In this document: positions 19,771-26,839 of the stretch, one piece after another
How positions within the stretch are numbered: position 1 is the first letter of the stretch
How the letters are laid out: every line of letters starts with the position of its first letter
Origin: Sinohyriopsis cumingii
Taxonomy: Eukaryota; Mollusca; Bivalvia; Unionida; Unionidae
Assembly (NCBI GenBank): GCA_028554795.2
Contig: CM068824.1
Coordinates: 159,546,289 to 159,610,288 of the forward strand
Reading direction: 5' to 3'
DNA: 64,000 nt
The notes under the pieces: generated by a model
Told to the model about the DNA's origin: nothing
The model's database searches: none
What the model saw: the letters and a program-made list of their open reading frames with translations, nothing else
Made by a program: the position numbers and the translations under genes

Positions 19771-21174
19771 ATGTTCGCACAAGTGTCAAATGAAGTATTT
19801 GATATGGACGAGCCAGTAGGTAGGGATACATCAGTGCGAGATTTCCAGTATTTCTCGTACGATACAGTTGAACCCAATTCAAGAAATCGGAAGGAAATAC
19901 AAGTCCACGATACAACAAGATATTTTCTTCCATCTGAGGCTTATATCGAATTTGTTGGAAGGCTTGTTAGGACAGACGGTACCGACTTTGGAGCGGATTT
20001 TAAAGTTGGATTTGTTAATAACGGAATTATGGCACTATTCAATAGCGCCATTTACATGATCGATGGAAAGGAGATTGAATCAATTACGAATAACGTTGAT
20101 ATAGCAACGACGATTATAGGATTAGCAAGATACTCGGATGATTTTACCAGATCAGCCGGTCCTAGTATGATGTTTGTGAAGGATAATACTAATGACCCCG
20201 ATCATTTTCCGTATGTCGTCAGACAACCGAATAATCGTGCTGATCCTCCTGTTATTGCTCAAGCTGTTGGTCCTACTCCTTTCGAAGATATGATAATTAG
20301 CGTTAATGATCGTTACAACCTTGGATTTAATGTGCGAAAGAAAATGTTAGTTGGAAATAGTCGAAGATTTTCCTGTGCAATTCCATTATCTCATATTTTT
20401 GGATTTTGCAGACATTTTAGAAAAGTTATTTACGGAGCAAAACATACGATATCTTTCGTTCGAGATGCCAATGATGACAGAGCCATCTGGCGAGCAGGTG
20501 GTGCAGCAGCTGATATCGGTAGAGTTGTCCTTGAAAAATTTACTTTGTGGATGCCAGCGATAACACCATCGATGATCATAGAAGAAAAATTATTATCATT
20601 TATGAATCAGGGAGGAAAATCCATAATGTCTTGGTTGACAACGATGACTGATTCTATCGAAAATATTAATATGAACGGAATATTTACTTGGCGAATTGCG
20701 TCACAACAAGGCTCGTCCGCACCAAGACATATCTTTGTTGCTATACAAAATATGGCTAGATACAATCAAGAACATAGTCACATGATATTCGATAAATTTG
20801 GGGCAACAAACGTATCATTGAGAATAAATGGCCAACAGGAGCCATCCGAGGAAATAGCTATCAATTTTGATAATTACTCCACGGCACGCGCATATCATCG
20901 ATTACTAAGTTTCATGGGACGCGATCAAAATATTGATACGGGATTGCAAATATCACAATTGGATTTTAATACTCTCTATCCCATCTATTATTTTTCCCTG
21001 GAACATCTCGATTTGGTAAAACAGTCGGTTGTCGATATTCACTTCAAGGCCAGAATTAACACACTTGGACAAAACGCAAAAGCTATTGCGGTTATTCTCA
21101 GCGATAGAACAATGTTTCTGGAAGGCATCAGCGGTAGAATGAGAGTCATCGACGCGCCCGTAGAAAACATGTAA
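19771..21174 (+). CDS. Major capsid protein, double jelly-roll
   Basis: 467 residues with alternating beta-strand patterns through two halves. Features I associate with the Polinton-type double jelly-roll capsid family are an N-terminal VEPNSRNRKEIQVHDTTRYF, a FLPSEAYIEFVGRL strand, NNGIMALFNSAIYMIDGKEI, a middle FSCAIPLSHIFGFC followed by HTISFVRD, and a C-terminal SVVDIHFKARI then AIAVILSD. Trimers of such proteins form pseudo-hexameric capsomers of icosahedral shells. The position after the pVI-like gene and before the PX-like gene and protease fits. The start is preceded by TTATTAATAATAA, like other genes of this element. Confidence 0.85.
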   Translation: MFAQVSNEVFDMDEPVGRDTSVRDFQYFSYDTVEPNSRNRKEIQVHDTTRYFLPSEAYIEFVGRLVRTDGTDFGADFKVGFVNNGIMALFNSAIYMIDGKEIESITNNVDIATTIIGLARYSDDFTRSAGPSMMFVKDNTNDPDHFPYVVRQPNNRADPPVIAQAVGPTPFEDMIISVNDRYNLGFNVRKKMLVGNSRRFSCAIPLSHIFGFCRHFRKVIYGAKHTISFVRDANDDRAIWRAGGAAADIGRVVLEKFTLWMPAITPSMIIEEKLLSFMNQGGKSIMSWLTTMTDSIENINMNGIFTWRIASQQGSSAPRHIFVAIQNMARYNQEHSHMIFDKFGATNVSLRINGQQEPSEEIAINFDNYSTARAYHRLLSFMGRDQNIDTGLQISQLDFNTLYPIYYFSLEHLDLVKQSVVDIHFKARINTLGQNAKAIAVILSDRTMFLEGISGRMRVIDAPVENM

Positions 21175-21207
21175 CAAATTCCAAATTTAGATAAAGTGAT
21201 TATTAAT

Positions 21208-21720
21208 ATGCCATACGATCACGTCAGCGTAACTCTGACCCCCGGTCAGGTGAAAAAGCTTCAATCAGCAACAGCAGCACGACGAGGTTTAAGTTTAACC
21301 TTAAAAAGTAATCAACTTCACGGTGGACCTAACAAACTATCGTTAACTAAAAATCAACACGGACATTTCACCAGAGCCAGATCAGCAAATACTGGTATTC
21401 GCCTGAATCTCTCGATAGGCGCAATCAGAGATATGATCAAAGTGGGTGGTATTTTCCCGCTATTCGCAGCTATTCCAGGATTAATAGCTGCAGCGGCCCC
21501 CATGATTGCAAAGGCAGTAGGATTAGGTGCACTTGGTGGGATGGGTACCGTATTAGGAAAAAAGATCGTCGGAGGAAGATATCGCAAAAAAAAGGGAGGG
21601 ATATTCCCTCTTCTCCCCCTTCTCACAAAATTATTGCAGCCGCAACAAGGATCAGGCCTTTACCTAAGACGACCCCCGTACGGATCCGGTCTAAGTCGAG
21701 CCTACCAGCCTCAAATTTAG
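21208..21720 (+). CDS. Minor capsid/core protein, PX-like
   Basis: 170 residues from the ATG at 21208 (a GTG 12 bases upstream is in frame). The N-terminal half has two LT-x-x-Q repeats (VTLTPGQVKKLQSA and LSLTKNQHGHFTRA) with RGLSLTLK / TGIRLNLS strands. The centre has KVGGIFPLFAAIPGLIAAAAP, resembling the hydrophobic Gly-Ala-Pro segment of adenovirus PX-type proteins, then a basic GGRYRKKKGG patch and a second GGIFPLLPLL. LHGG and IVGG fit the adenain rule (M/I/L)xGG-x. Two slippery A_AAA_AAG heptamers occur in frame at 21558-21564 and 21588-21594, relevant to protease expression. Confidence 0.7.
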   Translation: MPYDHVSVTLTPGQVKKLQSATAARRGLSLTLKSNQLHGGPNKLSLTKNQHGHFTRARSANTGIRLNLSIGAIRDMIKVGGIFPLFAAIPGLIAAAAPMIAKAVGLGALGGMGTVLGKKIVGGRYRKKKGGIFPLLPLLTKLLQPQQGSGLYLRRPPYGSGLSRAYQPQI

Positions 21721-22112
21721 ATTTAATCAGTGAAGCAAAAAAAAAGAAAATAAAATTTTTCAGAGGCGTATTTATGCGAGATCAACTACCAGATAAACCA
21801 AATCCCACCGAGACAGGAATAATAAATCTCGATAAAAATTCTGGTCCTGGCACTCACTGGGTTGCTTACGCGATTAATCCTCGCGAAGTTATTTATTTTG
21901 ACTCATATGGATTAGCACCGCCAAATGAATTTATTAGGTATGTGTCAAAACTAAAACTTCCGGTTTGGTATTCAACACTTCCAACACAAACATTAGCGGA
22001 TCCACCAATATGCGGTCCAGAGTCAATTAACGTCCTTGATGCAATTTCAAAATCATCCAATCCTTATCGCAAAATTTTATTTGAATATACCGTAGATAAA
22101 TATCATGGTTGA
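21711..22112 (+). CDS. Adenain-like cysteine protease
   Basis: The catalytic set is visible: His in GTHWVAYA, Asp in IYFDSYG 15 residues later, and Cys in PPICGPES, with a Gln eight residues before it (TQTLADPPIC) as possible oxyanion residue. This is the C48/C5 (Ulp1/adenain) pattern; such proteases mature virion proteins at GG or GxG sites. The first ATG is 21774, giving only 112 residues. Coding-like sequence in the same frame (SNLDLISEAKKKKIKFFRGV) continues upstream into the PX-like gene and has no ATG, so the true start is uncertain. The stop region overlaps the next ATG by 8 bases. Confidence 0.8.
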   Translation, partial: SNLDLISEAKKKKIKFFRGVFMRDQLPDKPNPTETGIINLDKNSGPGTHWVAYAINPREVIYFDSYGLAPPNEFIRYVSKLKLPVWYSTLPTQTLADPPICGPESINVLDAISKSSNPYRKILFEYTVDKYHG

Positions 22113-23400
22113 CATTTACGGTAGATCTCTCTTCAGAAAAGAAAAAAAAGATGCAGTCGACATCGATACATCAAAGTTTGCAACCAAGAGTGATATTAAC
22201 AATCTTTTATCGCTGTCAGAGGTGGATCCTGGCGAAGTTGCTGTTTTTCAAAATACCGAAGGGCGATTACAAACTAGCAACGTCAAAATAACTGATATAA
22301 TCAAGCGAGACGAATACCGCGATCACATTAGTCAGTTTACTCGCCAATCGGAGATGGTATTAAAATCTATTGCTGATATCGCCGATATTATAGCGAAGTT
22401 ACCCCTGAAGGCCGATAAAGCATTACACGACGATCTTCAGGATAGAATGACAAAAAGACTTAATAGGCTAAATAACGACCTTAAAAAACTTGACGATGCT
22501 TTAGATAAATTTAGCAAAAAATTTGACGAGAATATAAAAACATCCAGTGATACTTCCTCCGCCGCAAACGAACTAGCAAATAAGAAAGCCGATCAAGCAA
22601 CACATGACGATCTCAGCGAGAAAATAAAAAAAATCAACGAGGAAATTACTAATATTCTTGCCGAAATTAACGAAGTAAATATCTCGATAAGTCAGAAAAT
22701 CGATAAAACATCAATCGACGATCTCAACAAAAAAATCAACGAGGAAATTATTAAACTTGGTAATGTTGTTGTTCCTGAATTTACCAGGGGGATTAACGCG
22801 ATGCAAGTACAAATAAAATCCATCAACGATGAAATTAACGTGGTACGTGAATTGGCTCGTCAAAAGTTAGATACATCAACGTACGACGAAAAAATTCAAG
22901 ATTTAAACACGAAACTTCTCGCTACAATAGCAAAGATTGACCAATCCGTCGATAAAACTGGTCACGCCACTGACGTAAAGCAATTAGGTAAAGAAATTGA
23001 CGATATCAACACAAAAATATCGTCAATGAAACTTGGAAAATTATCGCGAATTTCGATACCAACGGAGGTAGAAACAAAAAATATTGTCTGCAATGTGCCA
23101 TTTGTGTTTAAGACATACAATTATAATTGGGAACCTAAAAAAGGTATTATCGGATTTTATTTCACCGTACCAATTACCGGCGTATATCGAGTATATGTTA
23201 TTTCCAAGATAAAGTTTAAAATAAAATCGAATAGTGAAATTCATGAATTCTACCCCGGATTTTTTATTATTTCTATAGAAAAAAATACCGGCGTACTCTG
23301 CGATCTAGAACCGCCAGATAGAACCACCACAGGACCGGTGGATTATTTTGTAATTTTCGAATATTTATCGGGATTGGAAACAGTTGGTATTCCAGGATAA
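22105..23400 (+). CDS. Fibre-like coiled-coil protein with C1q-like head
   Basis: 431 residues. The N-terminus (residues 1-75) is a short anchor-like region. Residues about 85-310 form heptad coiled coil with repeated phrases (KADKALHDDL, KADQATHDDL, KIDKTSIDDL), typical of trimeric shafts. The last 110 residues are beta-rich with YYF-type strands (GIIGFYFTVPITGVYRVYV, PGFFIISIEKNTG, VDYFVIFEYLSG), resembling a C1q/TNF-like trimeric head. Such fibres attach particles to cells; receptor binding is inferred from architecture only. It starts inside the protease stop region and lies in the virion block. Confidence 0.65.
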   Translation: MVDIYGRSLFRKEKKDAVDIDTSKFATKSDINNLLSLSEVDPGEVAVFQNTEGRLQTSNVKITDIIKRDEYRDHISQFTRQSEMVLKSIADIADIIAKLPLKADKALHDDLQDRMTKRLNRLNNDLKKLDDALDKFSKKFDENIKTSSDTSSAANELANKKADQATHDDLSEKIKKINEEITNILAEINEVNISISQKIDKTSIDDLNKKINEEIIKLGNVVVPEFTRGINAMQVQIKSINDEINVVRELARQKLDTSTYDEKIQDLNTKLLATIAKIDQSVDKTGHATDVKQLGKEIDDINTKISSMKLGKLSRISIPTEVETKNIVCNVPFVFKTYNYNWEPKKGIIGFYFTVPITGVYRVYVISKIKFKIKSNSEIHEFYPGFFIISIEKNTGVLCDLEPPDRTTTGPVDYFVIFEYLSGLETVGIPG

Positions 23401-23439
23401 ACATGATAATCCCGTAATTGTTATCGTAAGATACTAATA

Positions 23440-23970
23440 ATGACCGCATCTGATTACCGTTACAATCAGGCGCGATCATGGCAGGATTCGTTGCGAAAAC
23501 AACTTGACGATTATCAAACAAAAATAAATAAATACCAGCGCAAATTAGTTATCATTGATGTTGCAGTGTACGCAGTATCAGCTGTGGTCGCTGGTGCAGG
23601 AATAATTCTATCCGCGGTAACAATGATAGCGCCAATCGTTGCAACAATAATAATCTCGTCAACAACAGCAATCGCGGGTGTTCTTAATATCATCGCAAAA
23701 AAGATATCCTCGTGCGCAAATGAAAAGTTATCTTCGTACAAAAATAAACTAACTAAAGTTAGTGACGCGTACTCGAAGTTATCATTGTTACTTTCTGAGA
23801 GTCTCAACGATGGTATTATATCCGATCTAGAATTTTCTTCAATGATTAGTATTTACTCGGAGATTGAACAAATGAATATTAATAATGTCCGAGTTAGCCC
23901 AGATCGTGACAAACACGACACCGCCAACAACAACGTTAATATCGCTAAGTTCAACGAAACCAGAATTTAG
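23440..23970 (+). CDS. Small membrane protein
   Basis: 176 residues: a charged N-terminal helix, then two adjacent hydrophobic stretches (residues about 44-90, IIDVAVYAVSAVVAGAGIIL and IAPIVATIIISSTTAIAGVL) likely to span or enter a membrane, then a charged helical tail. Alternatively it is an amphipathic minor virion protein. The last 86 bases overlap the next gene in another frame, and the preceding motif is ATACTAATA. I recognise no family. Confidence 0.55.
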   Translation: MTASDYRYNQARSWQDSLRKQLDDYQTKINKYQRKLVIIDVAVYAVSAVVAGAGIILSAVTMIAPIVATIIISSTTAIAGVLNIIAKKISSCANEKLSSYKNKLTKVSDAYSKLSLLLSESLNDGIISDLEFSSMISIYSEIEQMNINNVRVSPDRDKHDTANNNVNIAKFNETRI

Positions 23971-25435
23971 CATTAATTTCTCAACACCAATTAGCGTTAA
24001 CGAGATTGCATTAACACAGTTGCGTGTCTACAACAGCTGGCCTAATGTTAGATCGAAATCATTCGGTAATTTGATGCCAAATAATTCACTTGTTTTTGCA
24101 AATAAAAATAAACCCGATGGAACACCCGATTGGATCGTCGTTGGTATACCAACGGGCAGTTATGAAATTGATCAGCTGAATAATGAGTTTACCACTAGAA
24201 TATCAAATTTAACCGGCGATGCTAAACCGGGCATAAAGATATCTTCACATGATCCAACACTATCGTCAATGATAGAAGTGAAATCACCGTACGTGGTAGA
24301 TATTTACCAATCATCGATCAGGAATATATTAGGTTGGCCCGAGGTCGCACCTCTGATAAAACCAAAGAAATCGGATGTTATTATTCCAGGTTGGTATGAT
24401 GAAACCCTTCCAGAACTACCGGAACCAAAAAAGGAAGATTTTACAACCAACGAAGGATGGTATGGAGATATCAAACACAAACCTCTGATCCACAGCGCCA
24501 TCAATCTCATGAATAACCACAAAATTAACCTAGTAATATTCGCTTTCACTTTTATTAACGAAAGAATTCTCTCATGGTTGCCTCTTCCTAAAATCCCCCC
24601 AGATGTGAAAATCTTCGACGCTACCCACATTAACAGGATAATAGCCCCCATAGACGGTATCTTGGTAAGAAGAACACTAGACGAGTTTATTCAAGAACAC
24701 GAATTACAATTAAATTTATTGCGAGGATCATTTCATGAATGCATCCTAAATAAATCTGGTTCATGTAGCGAAATTATAAAACACGTGAAGATTTTAAATC
24801 AACTCGCGAATGATATTGAATATTATCATGATATGTTTATTCGGGCGATAGTCGACGATATATCAATTGCCGACTATGTTCTTCCTATTAGCAAATTCGA
24901 GTTGATCAAGAACTCGGGTGAGAAACAAAAATTCATGAGAGTATTTGAATTAACCGAGGAAACACTGCCAAATTTCAAATTTCCCAATTCTGATTTTGAT
25001 GCGATGAGAAAATCCGTCACTGATACCATTGATGATTTATTTCCGAAATTACATGCCGCATGGACTAAAAAAATACATTCAGAATTGATTCTTAAACACA
25101 ATAACGATCCTGACAAAGGTGGACGACATATATCGCCGGGTATCGTTAATATAACGGAAGTTATCGCGATTTATCTTCACGCGGATGTTGTCGAGGGTAG
25201 CTACAACGTGGATTCGTCAGAATCAAATCAAGCTCATCAGGGTTTTATATTGTATTCGTTTTCACCTAGCGCATCTCCTGGTTACTTGATAATCAAGGAG
25301 CCAATGAATCCGTTTTACCTGCGATGTCATAATCGGTTATTGACAAGAATAAATTTCAAATTAACGGATCAGAAAGGAAATTTACTTGATATACGCGGGG
25401 AAACTGTGAGTATCAATCTTTTGGTGAAATCGTGA
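23885..25435 (+). CDS. Penton-like minor capsid protein with helical insertion
   Basis: 516 residues. The first 150 (LISLSSTKPEFSINF, ALTQLRVYNSWPNV, then VVGIPTGSYEIDQLNNEF) and the last 90 (ILYSFSPSASPGYLIIKEP then YLRCHNRLLTRINFKLTDQKGN) look like the two parts of a beta protein often found beside Polinton-type capsid genes and read as the penton or vertex protein. Between them, residues about 190-400 are mostly alpha-helical, an apparent insertion. The start is inside the membrane-protein gene. The penton identity is inferred from strand pattern and context. Confidence 0.6.
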   Translation: MSELAQIVTNTTPPTTTLISLSSTKPEFSINFSTPISVNEIALTQLRVYNSWPNVRSKSFGNLMPNNSLVFANKNKPDGTPDWIVVGIPTGSYEIDQLNNEFTTRISNLTGDAKPGIKISSHDPTLSSMIEVKSPYVVDIYQSSIRNILGWPEVAPLIKPKKSDVIIPGWYDETLPELPEPKKEDFTTNEGWYGDIKHKPLIHSAINLMNNHKINLVIFAFTFINERILSWLPLPKIPPDVKIFDATHINRIIAPIDGILVRRTLDEFIQEHELQLNLLRGSFHECILNKSGSCSEIIKHVKILNQLANDIEYYHDMFIRAIVDDISIADYVLPISKFELIKNSGEKQKFMRVFELTEETLPNFKFPNSDFDAMRKSVTDTIDDLFPKLHAAWTKKIHSELILKHNNDPDKGGRHISPGIVNITEVIAIYLHADVVEGSYNVDSSESNQAHQGFILYSFSPSASPGYLIIKEPMNPFYLRCHNRLLTRINFKLTDQKGNLLDIRGETVSINLLVKS

Positions 25436-25436
25436 G

Positions 25437-25462
25437 AATCTCTGACTTTTAAATCAGAGATT
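25437..25462. terminator. Hairpin between convergent gene blocks
   Basis: A perfect 9-bp stem AATCTCTGA/TCAGAGATT with an 8-base loop lies directly after the penton-like stop and is followed by T-rich sequence. It sits between the plus-strand virion block and the minus-strand trio. A role in transcript ending is inferred from position; in an animal nucleus such a hairpin is not a standard terminator. Confidence 0.4.
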
Positions 25463-25552
25463 TTTAAATCTGTCCACGGGAAAAAATAGGCGAAAAAAAT
25501 AAATAAAATCCAGGGAAATTTTCAAAATTAATTTTTTTTTTGTTTTGTGGAA

Positions 25553-25927
25553 TTAGGAATCGGAAGATTCCCTAATTTTGTTTTCATCGACAAGTTTTTT
25601 CAACTGCCTGACACGCGAACTTGTAATTTTTCTTGATTCGTATGCGTCAGATAAAATCAATCTAGCATTCTCCACCAACATCGATAATTTAACGAAATCC
25701 TCAATACGATCATCGTTGACTGTAGCTAGTGATTGATACATCGCAATTTGGATTTTCTTTATTAATTTGTATTCGGACGGCAGTGTGTATTTGTATTCGA
25801 GTTTTCCTTGAACAATCGTCTCGAATTCTGATCTGATTTTACTTGTATCTAGATCCGATGGAAGATTTATTTTTTTTCTCAAGTCATCGATAGCTTCGAT
25901 GATATTGCTTATGATTTGTTCGTTCAT
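25553..25927 (-). CDS. Helical protein of unknown function
   Basis: 124 residues, predicted nearly all alpha-helix and rich in charged residues (AIDDLRKKINLPSDLD, then SSRVRQLKKLVDENK at the end). It has no cysteines and no known motif. Third in a minus-strand run with the HNH endonuclease and zinc protein, with gaps of 23 and 10 bases, suggesting shared transcription. The start is preceded by AATTAATATA. Confidence 0.5.
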   Translation of the reverse strand: MNEQIISNIIEAIDDLRKKINLPSDLDTSKIRSEFETIVQGKLEYKYTLPSEYKLIKKIQIAMYQSLATVNDDRIEDFVKLSMLVENARLILSDAYESRKITSSRVRQLKKLVDENKIRESSDS

Positions 25928-25950
25928 TATATTAATTTTGTAATATTCAA

Positions 25951-26508
25951 TTATTCTTCAAAATCTTCGTTATCTGAGTCTGGTATTATTTGGATGTAGG
26001 TGAATCTGATCCATGCGTCGGAATTATATGAAAATGTAGCATGAATTTTTCCTTCTGCTACTCGCCATACTGTGATGGAATTAATTTCATAATGTTTTGC
26101 AGCAGCATTCATTGATTCGAATGCAAGTTCTTCGCCTGTTTCCTGATTTATCGATTTGACAGATTTAGCGAATCGCGAACCACCTGTATTACCAAAGGCG
26201 CAATTTTGACTCTGGGTTACCGCTCGAAGGTTATTTAGTTTGTTATTGAGTTTATTTCCATCGATATGATCAATAACAAGTCCAATTTCTATTGGTCCTC
26301 GAAAACACTCGTAAATGAATCTGTGATTATAATATCTTGTTTTGGTTTTGTGGGAGGCGGTGAAGCTGAGATAACCCGAATTAACAACACTACCAATACA
26401 ATTTTTTGTTTTGATGTGTCTGACATTACCATCGGCAGATGCCTCGTATCCAATGATTGTTGGATGTGATCTATATTCGTGTGTAGGAATCGTTGATTTT
26501 GAATCCAT
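25951..26508 (-). CDS. HNH homing-endonuclease-like protein
   Basis: 185 residues. The N-terminal part (GYEASADGNVRHIKT) looks like a NUMOD4-type DNA-binding module. The middle carries the HNH core of the HNH_3 type: HRFIYECFRG, then IDHIDGNKLNNKLNNLRAVT and SQNCAFGN, with the two catalytic/metal histidines and asparagines visible. The C-terminal part (GEELAFESMNAAAKHYEI then ITVWRVAEG) resembles NUMOD1/helix-turn-helix. Such free-standing enzymes are common in phages and giant viruses and cut unoccupied alleles. I see no interrupted gene or intron beside it, so its target is unknown. Confidence 0.8.
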   Translation of the reverse strand: MDSKSTIPTHEYRSHPTIIGYEASADGNVRHIKTKNCIGSVVNSGYLSFTASHKTKTRYYNHRFIYECFRGPIEIGLVIDHIDGNKLNNKLNNLRAVTQSQNCAFGNTGGSRFAKSVKSINQETGEELAFESMNAAAKHYEINSITVWRVAEGKIHATFSYNSDAWIRFTYIQIIPDSDNEDFEE

Positions 26509-26518
26509 TATATAATAT

Positions 26519-26809
26519 TTATATGTCTAAATCGAAATTTGCCTTGAATCTATTAATATAATCTTCTTCACATTTTATCACTGAGGAAGATCTTCTTTCA
26601 TAATATCTCCGTAACTCACGATATTTTTTTCCTCCACAGGAGAAACATAAACGCGTTTTTCCTCGGGTGCCAACTTGACAAACTAAACATCGCTGTGGTC
26701 CTTTGCTGCCTCGTCGAATTGCATATATATGAGCGCCACAATATTCACCTCTGCAGGATTTGTCGCATGATTTTGTTGATCCGACTGTTATCCATGAACA
26801 TTTATTCAT
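26519..26809 (-). CDS. Small zinc-binding protein (family shared with left element)
   Basis: 96 residues with three cysteine clusters: CDKSCRGEYCGAH near residue 20, CLVC near 41 and CFSCGG near 53, then a basic helix (KKYRELRRYYERR). The second and third clusters match the protein at 373-660 of the palindromic element; the first cluster is extra. It starts 30 bases from the divergent polymerase-helicase gene with an AT-rich spacer, so the two are probably expressed together. A nucleic-acid-binding role is inferred. Confidence 0.6.
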   Translation of the reverse strand: MNKCSWITVGSTKSCDKSCRGEYCGAHIYAIRRGSKGPQRCLVCQVGTRGKTRLCFSCGGKKYRELRRYYERRSSSVIKCEEDYINRFKANFDLDI

Positions 26810-26839
26810 TATATTTAAACATTTGTCTAAAATATAATA
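26810..26839. promoter_or_regulatory. 30-bp divergent AT-rich promoter
   Basis: The space between the divergent zinc-protein and polymerase start codons is 30 bases, nearly all A/T (TATATTTAAAC and AAAATATAATA). The AATATAATA next to the polymerase ATG resembles the sequence before other starts in this element. Confidence 0.45.
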
